A DNA stretch of 64,000 nt, from positions 1,429,501-1,493,500 of the forward strand of contig JAVHKY010000048.1 of assembly GCA_035079385.1 (NCBI GenBank). Reading direction: 5' to 3'. Below are positions 57,543 through 64,000 of the stretch, piece after piece. Position numbers and translations under genes: made by a program. Position 1 is the stretch's first letter. Every line of letters starts with the position of its first letter. Source of the DNA: Aspidiotus rigidus (Eukaryota; Arthropoda; Insecta; Hemiptera; Diaspididae). The notes beneath the pieces are model-generated. The model saw nothing but the letters and a program-made list of their open reading frames with translations, was not told where the DNA came from and did no database searches.

Positions 57543-58740
57543 ACCTCTTCCTAATGATACCCGGGGCCCAAATCAGCTTTCCTTGTTTGACAATGCGCGT
57601 TTGAACTCTCTGCTCTGGCTGCAAGGAACGCTATGCTTCTACCACAATTTTGTGTTTAGGCTCTCTATATGGACCAATGGCATCTAGACTAATGCGCAGA
57701 CGACGACCCAAATACAGTTCCGTTGGTGGTTTTCCACTGGCCAAAGGCGTTGCGTGATAACAAAAGATGACTTTTTGAATTTTCTCTTTGAGCGGGGTAG
57801 GATCATTACTGAGTAGTTTGAGCCGTCGCTTTAAGGTTTGGACATTCCTCTCCGCTAGACCATTTGTCTGAGGAAAATTCGGCGCAATCAGGCGTTGATG
57901 AATTCCACATGTGTGGCAGAACTTCTGGAATTCAGTCGATTTAAAAATTGAGGCATTATCTGAAACAAGTTGGAGTGGAAATCCATGCGTTGAGAAAATC
58001 TGTGACAGATGTTTGATTGTGCTTTCTGATGTAGGAGACTCCTTGCACAGCCAAATTTCACACCATTTTGATTTAGCGTCAACATGTACTAGGAAATAGT
58101 GCTGTAGAAAAGGTCCTGCGTAATTGATGTGTATCCTTTCCCAATTTTCTTTTGGTACTTCCCAAGGGTGTACTGTTGTTTTTAGAGGGCTATGACTGTG
58201 CTCTGCACACACAGCGCAAGCTTTAACAAACTTCTCTATCTGAGTGTCTATACCCTTCCAAGTCAGGTAACGGCGTGCCAACTGCTTCATTTTGGTTGGT
58301 CCAAAGTGCGCATAATGGAGCTCTTCTAGAACTTGCTTTTGAAGACTATTTGGAATCACTACTCGGTCATTAAGAAATAAAACACCTTCCATGACTAAAT
58401 ATTTTGTATCTTCATTTTGAGTTAGGGCTCTCTTACGCAATAGTCTCAATTCTGGATCATTCTGAGTCTCTACTGCGCTGGTATGCCCGTTGATAGCTTC
58501 ATTGGATATATTGAAGATTGTTTCTTCTTGTAGGTAGTTCACCTCATTCCCCATTATAACTTCATCTGCGTAATCTGCTATTGGATTGATTGTAAAATTT
58601 TCGACTATATGGATCTCTGGGTCAATTGGTGCAAGTGATAGGCAATCAGTATTTTTATTGTCCTCACCTCTTTTAAACTTTACTTCATAGTTGAATTGTG
58701 AGAGGAAGCTAGCGTACCTGAGGAGGCGTGCAGATATCAT
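57543..58740 (-). pseudogene. Gypsy integrase
   Basis: The zinc domain has LEELHYAHFGPTKMKQLARR and FVKACAVCAEHSHSPLK. The catalytic core has WERIHINYAGPFLQHYFLVH, where the first catalytic Asp (normally HIDFAG) is Asn. The second Asp is intact in LQLVSDNASIFKS and the Glu in QTNGLAERNVQTLK. The frame shifts near 57631 into GKLIWAPGIIRKRYG. The enzyme would be inactive. Confidence 0.85.
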
Positions 58741-58782
58741 GTTAGGCAGCTCTCTATTGGAAGCAAAGATTCTAGTAAGCGC

Positions 58783-59214
58783 TTAGTTAGCAGTTACAAG
58801 CAAAAATTTATTACCAAGTACATAATTATAAAACTGTGTGGTGGCAAAGATTAATGCCAACGCTTCCCTACCCAACTGGGAGTAATTTTTTTCTGCTGGT
58901 GTTAGAGCCCTTGATGTGTAAGCAATAGGCCTCTCTTGATTGTTTATCTTGTGAGAAATCACGGCTGCAATCCCTACAGAGCTTGCATCTATTGTAACAA
59001 CTATTGGTTTTTCAGGGTCAAAAGGAATAATGGTACAATCACTACACATATCTTCTTTTAATTTTATGAATGCGTCTTCACATTCTCTCGACCATATAAA
59101 GGGTGTATTATTCTTCAGAAGTTTTCTGAGTGGTGCAGTCATTGTTGAAAGATCTGGTATTACCTGGTGATAATATGTGATCATCCCCAAAAATCGTTGT
59201 AACTCAACAGGTAC
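58783..59214 (-). pseudogene. Gypsy RNase H
   Basis: Begins VELQRFLGMITYYHQVIPDL (connection domain). It continues with FIWSRECEDAFIKLKEDM, IVVTIDASSVGIAAVISHKI (first Asp) and LGREALALIFATTQFYNYVL (Glu). The terminal TDHKPL-type block reads TAN followed by a stop, so the last catalytic Asp is lost. Confidence 0.8.
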
Positions 59215-59490
59215 ATACCTGATGAGGGGTTGATTGAACTAGTTTTAAGAGTATGATTCACATTGTGATGACTCGCTAGTTCACTCATGATTTCCTCGGC
59301 AGTATTTGTTGCCGGCCGGTGTTGGTTCAGTTGCTTTCATATCACCCGTTGACAATGGTTCTTTAATCAAAAGCGCTCCGGTGTATTTTGTATTTCTGTG
59401 GCTTTAATTAAATTACTCCGTCTGTTTTACTCTTTTGAGTATGTTGTCGTTTGATGTCTTTGGTCATAATTTGGAGAACCAAATTAATTT
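59215..59490. other. Unidentified ~270 bp insert between Gypsy RT and RNase H
   Basis: In related elements MPRPRDPNEI runs straight into RFLGMITYYHQ. Here about 270 bp of unrelated sequence intervenes. It reads partly open on the minus strand (TAEEIMSELASHHNVNHTLK). Its source and exact borders are unresolved. Confidence 0.4.
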
Positions 59491-60169
59491 CATTTGGATC
59501 CCTTGGCCGAGGCATTTTCTGGACTGCTGATATTTTTTCTGGTGACTTGCAGATTTTATCTTTGGTGACCATATACCCTAAGTATGATGTTTTTTCCTCA
59601 AAAAATGAGCATTTAGCCTTATTTAGATGTAGATCATTTTCCTTTAATACTTTTAGGCATGATTGTAGATTTTTAGTACACTCTTCAATTGTGCTACCAT
59701 GCACAATAATGTCGTTGAAATATGCTGCTGTGCCTGGTACTGGGTGTAATATCTCACTCACTATACGGTTGAATTCTGCTGGTGCTGTCTTTATACCATA
59801 ATTGAGTCGGTTTACTCGAAAAGTACCTTTGTACGTTGTGATTGTTTGGATAATACTGCTGTCTAGGTCAACTGGAACATATAAGTAAGCGTGATATAGA
59901 TCAAGTTTACAGAAGTAGCTAGAGTTACATAAGCTATGTAGGATTTCATCTGTACAGCAAATTGGATAATTTGCTGCTACTAACTGATCATTGACAGTTG
60001 TTTTATAGTCAATGGCTAATCGAATTCCGTTGCCAGATCTAGGAACTACTACAAGAGGTGAGCCCCAATCTGATGTTGATACTGGTGTTATAATGTTTGA
60101 TTTTTCAATAAGGTCTAACTCCTCTTCAATTTTATTTCTGAGTGGAAAAGGAACTGGTCGCTCACGCAA
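59480..60169 (-). pseudogene. Gypsy reverse transcriptase
   Basis: Reads RNKIEEELDLIEKSNIITPV, SDWGSPLVVVPRSGNGIRLA, ILHSLCNSSYFCKLDLYHAY, FRVNRLNYGIKTAPAEFNRI and GTAAYFNDIIVHGSTIEECT. The active site box, normally YLDD or YVDD, is YFND, so the first of the paired Asps is Asn. Downstream LHLNKAKCSFFEEKTSYLGY is conserved. The N-terminus before 60169 contains stops up to the Penelope-like insertion. Confidence 0.85.
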
Positions 60170-60519
60170 ACAATGTATTATGCATTCTCTTATAACTCAT
60201 GTTTTGCTGTGTGGAATGGCATCTTACCAATTTTCAACTGAAATATATCATCAAACTCTTGAAATTGAAAAGGGTTTTTCAATTGTACAAATCTACTTTA
60301 TTAGTTGCTTTTACAAGAGTACTTTTGGGTGTTATCCCATCATCAGTTGTGTCGCAACTGGAGAACAACGCCTTAACCATCAGTTTTTATAGTATAACAC
60401 TGTGATCTTATTGGCTATAACAATGCTTTGTTGTGATTGGTTCACTTCTTAGAAACTTATTCTTACAATAATATGACATTGTGTTCTTATTGGCTAAAAC
60501 ATACTGCTTTGTGATTGGT

Positions 60520-61100
60520 TCAATCTATTGTCTTAAATGCTGCGTTTCTATTGGCTACCTGGATTCCTGCTGTCTCATTGGTTGGTTCATTCTTCTTCTC
60601 TAAAATCAACAGGCCAAATAATTTTTCGCTGTCAAATTTGATTACATTGTTCAAGAGGCAGGCTTTCTTTCTCTTGGCTTTTGCAATCTCCATTTGTTCC
60701 CAGAGTTTTCTTCTCTTTGTGCGATTCTCTACGTATATGACTTCAAATATTTCCTCTCCATTGTGGTTTTCCTCGTTACAGTGTTTCCCAAACAGTGACT
60801 TGCCATCTTCTTTCTCCCTTGACGTTTTTTGCTCCTTTCTCCTGATCTCAAACTTTCTCCTATTCTCACCAATGTAGATATCCGCGCACTGTTCACAACT
60901 GAGCTTGTACACTCCGCTGAAGCTTTCCTTGTCCTTTTGTTTCGTCTGGTCATTGCTGATTCTCTTCACAATGGGTTGGTTATTCTGGATACCCACATTC
61001 ACAATTGTAGCCATTAAACGCCTTCATCACCTTGTTTGTATACTTTCCTATATTTGGTATCAATCCGGAGTACTTTCTCACTATGCTATCATGGGTTCCT
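60520..61100 (-). pseudogene. Penelope-like linker and GIY-YIG endonuclease
   Basis: KVMKAFNGYNC at about 61020-61050 (shifted frame) leads into NVGIQNNQPIVKRISNDQTK and then FSGVYKLSCEQCADIYIGEN. Downstream come EEIFEVIYVENRTKRRKLWE and QMEIAKAKRKKACLLNNVIK. The GVY...YIG core is intact. The second half resembles the nuclease end of Penelope-like elements in keeping the catalytic-Glu region (LWEQMEI). Confidence 0.8.
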
Positions 61101-61176
61101 TTCTTTGTTTCCATTTTCCCAAAGACTCCCTCCACCACACGTCTGCGGTAGCCATTGGCTTCTGCAATCTGCTTTA

Positions 61177-62250
61177 CTATCTCGCTCTCTTTCCTCTTCT
61201 CTTTGTTGTTCTTGAGATAGAAATTGCCAGATAGCAGTAGTTCTGGATTGCCGCTAACTTGTGCCTGGGGTGGTGGTAGGAGCCATTTGGGATGATGGTG
61301 TCAGTATGCGTCGGCTTCCTATAGATTTTGTATTCTATCCTATTGTTCTTCATTGTGAGTATAAGGTCAAAATAGTTGATAGTCTCATTGCCTTTTTCCA
61401 CTGTGAATTTGATGCTCTCATTCATCGCGTTCATTTCTGAAAGGAATAGCTCCACCTGTCTATCAGTGCCTGACCACACAATTAGGATATCATCTACATA
61501 TCTGGCCCAGTGTTTGATCAAGTTTCTAAACTTGCTGCCCTTCAATATCTTGTTTTCCATATCATTCATGAATATTTCCGCCAGTATTGGTGACAGCGGT
61601 GATCCCATCGCAAGTCCCCTTTCCTGACTGTAGAACCTGTTATTGAAGCGGCAGTAGTTCTGGCTCAAGATCTCCTCCACTATGTTGGCGTACTTTGACC
61701 CATTGGGGTTCCCATGGCATCTGTTGTTTTTGAGCAGAGTGAGAAGTTCCTCCTTTGGTATGGTACCAAACATATTAGTCACATCAAAGGATATCAGCTT
61801 GTTGTTACTCCTGATTTCCAACTTGTCCATTTGCTCAATCAGCTCTCCGTTGTTTCTGATACTTTGTCTAGGTGCAAACTGGTAGTTTTCTTTCAGGAAT
61901 GTGGCTACAATCTTTGCTATCTTGTAGCATGGTGATTAAATGCTGTTGACCAGGGGTCTCATTGGACGGTTTGCTTTGTGGAGTTTTACAAGCCCCTTGA
62001 GTTTTGGTGCAACCAGGTTCATCTCAAGTGTCCTTCCATTGCCGGGTACATTGTTCCGTTTCAACACAGCTTTCAAGTCATCTTGGTATTTCTGTGTTGG
62101 GTCCCTTGCCAGCTCTTGGTAGCCATTAACTGCGATGTACAACTCCACTTTTTGGGTGTAGTCCTCCTTCTCCATTATCACTACCCTGCTGCCATTGTCC
62201 GCCTTCGTCAAAATCAGGTTGTTCTGTCGGATCTTCTTTTGAAGGAGATT
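61177..62250 (-). pseudogene. Penelope-like reverse transcriptase
   Basis: ILTKADNGSRVVIMEKEDYT is the N-terminal signature, followed by LKGLVKLHKANRPMRPLVNS. An in-frame TAA (61936-61938) interrupts. The frame continues with LISFDVTNMFGTIPKEELLT, LAMGSPLSPILAEIFMNDME, WARYVDDILIVWSG (active site intact) and NYFDLILTMKNNRIEYKIYR. The frame shifts near 61215-61230, after which LKNNKEKRKESEIVKQIAEA is readable. Copies 1 and 2 are clearly different Penelope-like families. Confidence 0.85.
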
Positions 62251-62278
62251 CCAACTAATAAAGTAGATTTGTACAATT

Positions 62279-63240
62279 AGTGCTCTACTTATTTCGCCCA
62301 CATTGAAGGCACAGCCCATTAATGCCCAATTTCTTATAGTCAACTCTTCCTTTTTGGTAGGGTGGACAATATCTTATATTCCCTTCCTGTGGCTTACTGC
62401 GGTTATTACTTGATTGGTACTTATTCTGGTAATTTTAAAATTTGTAACGTACATCTGACCTTGTTGGTCTAGAATTTTGAATTACGCGCCGTGCCACTTT
62501 GTTCACCTCAGCACTGGTCAAAGTTGCACTAGAAACTGGTTTCCCTAGTTCTTTACTTTCAAGTTGGGATGCTTCTAAAGCTATTGATTTCTTCAAAATA
62601 TCATCAAATGTTGTTAATGAAGACTGAAGGATTTGCTCTTTTAACCAGGGTTCTTATAACCCTCTGATAAATTGTGCTCTCAAAAAGATATCGGCACAAG
62701 AAACCTGTGTTTCACATTTGCATTTGATTGAAAATTCACAGTTAGCTATTTCTTGCTACAATGCTGCAACATATTCTGCAACATTTTGTTTTTCCTGCTG
62801 GTACGTTTCAAGGAAATAGTGCTGTGCAACCACAACACTATGTACAGGGGTTAGTAATTTTTTTAATTCTGACCCAAGATCATCATACTTGAGTTGTTTG
62901 ATATTTTTCTCTGGCCCAAAGAAAGCAGCAAGTTTGTTATAATGTAATGAGGCAATTGATGTACAGAGTAACTGAGCTGTCTTTGTTGATTCTGTCACAT
63001 TTTTCATAAGCAGATAATTTTCGATACGTTCGATGTAGTTTCCAAATTTTTCTTTCTTTAAATCAAGATTTTCAAATGGTACTAGATTGTTATAATTGAT
63101 TACTTGGACCAGTGATCTCGTTGCACCTGGAGTTGTTGATTAAATATTCTCACAACTGTTGTTAATAATTGCTGGAACTGTTGATTTTGAGCGGCAAGTA
63201 TTGCCTGAAATTGGTCTGCATCATCACTGAATTATTCTAT
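62279..63240 (-). pseudogene. Gypsy gag
   Basis: Starts near 63110 (INYNNLVPFENLDLKKEKFG) and continues ESTKTAQLLCTSIASLHYNK, YDDLGSELKKLLTPVHSVVV and FLETYQQEKQNVAEYVAAL. After a stop come LTTFDDILKKSIALEASQLE and LTSAEVNKVARRVIQNSRPT. It ends with the start of a zinc knuckle (CLQCG) next to the Penelope-like element. The protease is missing. Confidence 0.75.
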
Positions 63241-63284
63241 GTAGCACTCAATATTTAAAGAAAAATCGTTTGAATGAGATTAAG

Positions 63285-63289
<5 letters not shown>

Positions 63290-63326
<37 letters not shown>
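63290..63326. repeat. T37 homopolymer (A37 in Gypsy leader)
   Basis: Pure run of 37 T on the plus strand. It lies between the Gypsy primer-binding region and gag, so it is poly(A) in the element's own sense. It may be a slipped A-rich leader or the tail of a small insertion; nothing beside it identifies a SINE. Confidence 0.9.
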
Positions 63327-63327
<1 letters not shown>

Positions 63328-63525
63328 TCCATCAACATTTTCAAACAATAAAACGGCATTTCCGACTTGAATGTAGATTTACACTGTAAACTAGGTATTT
63401 GAATAGAGATTGAAACAAGTTTGTAATTAATGTTATTTACATATTTGCAGTCTTTTGAGAACCCAAAAGATATTTTAACGCAAAAAATCACATCTCACAA
63501 TAAAATTTCAATCCTCGTCGCCAAT

Positions 63526-63680
63526 TGTTGTGGAGTTTGAAATAAGAACAGTCTGTAAAAATTGATATGACGGTGTTTATTTGGTGTTTATTCGATGCAC
63601 TGTGTAACAAGACTGAGGAAGGAGAGATAAGAGTAGGCTTGAATAGAGGTTTGATAGTATACAGGTATTGCGCTACAACA
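63526..63680 (-). repeat. Gypsy 5' LTR (155 bp)
   Basis: Partner of 52661-52808, with TG...CA ends on the minus strand. Immediately downstream in the element's sense lies ATTGGCGACGAGGATTG (63525-63509), the expected primer-binding position; TGGCGAC-type sites pair with tRNA 3' ends in many Gypsy elements. The copies differ by a short duplication (GTGTTTATT twice here) and several substitutions, so the insertion is not recent. Confidence 0.9.
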
Positions 63681-64000
63681 GTTTATATAAAAGAATTCTT
63701 TCTTGAAAATTCGTCTTCTTTTTTGAAACGAGTAACTATGCATCAGGTAAATATCGTTATCAGACTTTAAAACCACCTAATAAAAGGTAGCGGGTTCCAG
63801 AGAAAAATGTGAACAGTACATCCAACGACTGAGTGCGTCTCATGCGTCTGTACCAGTCTATACAGACTGATGTTGTGCATTAGGAGTATGACTGGTTCTT
63901 AACAGGGAACCTATTTATTGGAGGGGAGGAGATTAATTGAAGAAAATACGAAGGGCGCCGGCTGTTCCGGCAAAACGTGGGACTTGGAAGAATTTCAACC
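63681..64000. other. Flank of the Gypsy element, nothing recognised
   Basis: Starts with the right copy of the GTTTA target duplication. No frame, RNA gene or repeat is supported in the last 320 bp. Confidence 0.4.

Larger units (their letters stand above)
60281..62278 (-). mobile_element. Penelope-like element (copy 2) with 27 bp terminal inverted repeat
   Basis: 60281-60307 (AATTGTACAAATCTACTTTA...) is the perfect reverse complement of 62252-62278. Between them on the minus strand lie the polymerase (62250-61180), linker and GIY-YIG nuclease (61014-60520), then a short 3' UTR. One in-frame stop and two frameshifts break it. The Gypsy sequence on the two sides does not join: gag zinc knuckle on one side and the RT leader on the other. 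Either a deletion accompanied the insertion or the host element had already lost this part. Confidence 0.8.
52661..63680 (-). mobile_element. Gypsy LTR retrotransposon with two nested insertions
   Basis: Flanked by a perfect 5 bp duplication GTTTA (52656-52660 and 63681-63685). The order on the minus strand is LTR, primer-binding-site region, gag, reverse transcriptase, RNase H, integrase, LTR. An RTE-like LINE (53286-57531) sits in the integrase C-terminus, and a Penelope-like element (60281-62278) lies between gag and reverse transcriptase. Without these two it would be about 4.8 kb. It has many stops and lost catalytic residues. Confidence 0.9.

Noticed and set aside
62252..62343. Apparent N-terminus of the second Penelope-like polymerase
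   Set aside because: The first residues come from Gypsy gag and the terminal inverted repeat; the true polymerase signature begins near ILTKADNG.

Overview
This is a window of AT-rich eukaryotic nuclear DNA, almost certainly from an arthropod. Short GT-AG introns, AATAAA signals and layer upon layer of insect-type transposable elements support that. The frequent GTAGGTACCT-like strings recall sternorrhynchan hemipterans (aphids, mealybugs and relatives), but that placement is an inference. I see no rRNA, tRNA, CRISPR array or prokaryotic operon.

Layout. 1-5.2 kb: possible 3' exons of a host gene, a broken KRBA2-like integrase gene on the minus strand, and dispersed repeats. 5.6-7.5 kb: an old inverted-repeat DNA transposon with a Tigger/pogo-type MITE inside its left end. 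8.2-10.2 kb: a decayed LINE 3' half (RNase H region) with an internal tandem duplication. 11.6-13.1 kb: an inverted-repeat element with GCGCGC-rich subterminal repeats. 16.3-19.2 kb: a 390 bp hairpin, then a 5'-truncated LINE flanked by direct repeats of about 490 bp. 19.9-21.6 kb: a Penelope-like element (PLE). 22.5-27.4 kb: a decayed BEL/Pao element carrying two smaller insertions.

27.7-39.2 kb is one nest. A 1.2 kb uninterrupted (TAA)n array abuts an almost intact R1-clade LINE (ORF1 with a polyQ tract and CCHC knuckles; ORF2 with endonuclease and reverse transcriptase). That LINE lies inside the (TTA)n tail of an RTE-like LINE. The RTE copy is itself 5'-inverted (the twin-priming pattern) and carries a 247 bp full-length palindrome with a 5 bp target duplication.

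41.5-44.8 kb holds the most interesting object: a 3.36 kb element with about 60 bp terminal inverted repeats. It encodes an intact three-exon tyrosine recombinase of 476 aa with every catalytic residue present. It also has tandem repeats near its ends and a possible small convergent gene. 45-52.6 kb is sparse: small inverted-repeat elements, the last exon of an unrecognised gene (47.5-48.0 kb), and a two-exon candidate secreted peptide (50.25-50.48 kb).

52.66-63.68 kb is a Gypsy provirus with both LTRs and a perfect GTTTA target duplication. It is interrupted by an RTE-like LINE with an 11 bp target duplication and by a second PLE bounded by a 27 bp inverted repeat. Nearly all coding capacity here belongs to mobile elements. 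The genes do not form a pathway; the information lies in the order of insertion and in the structure of each element.
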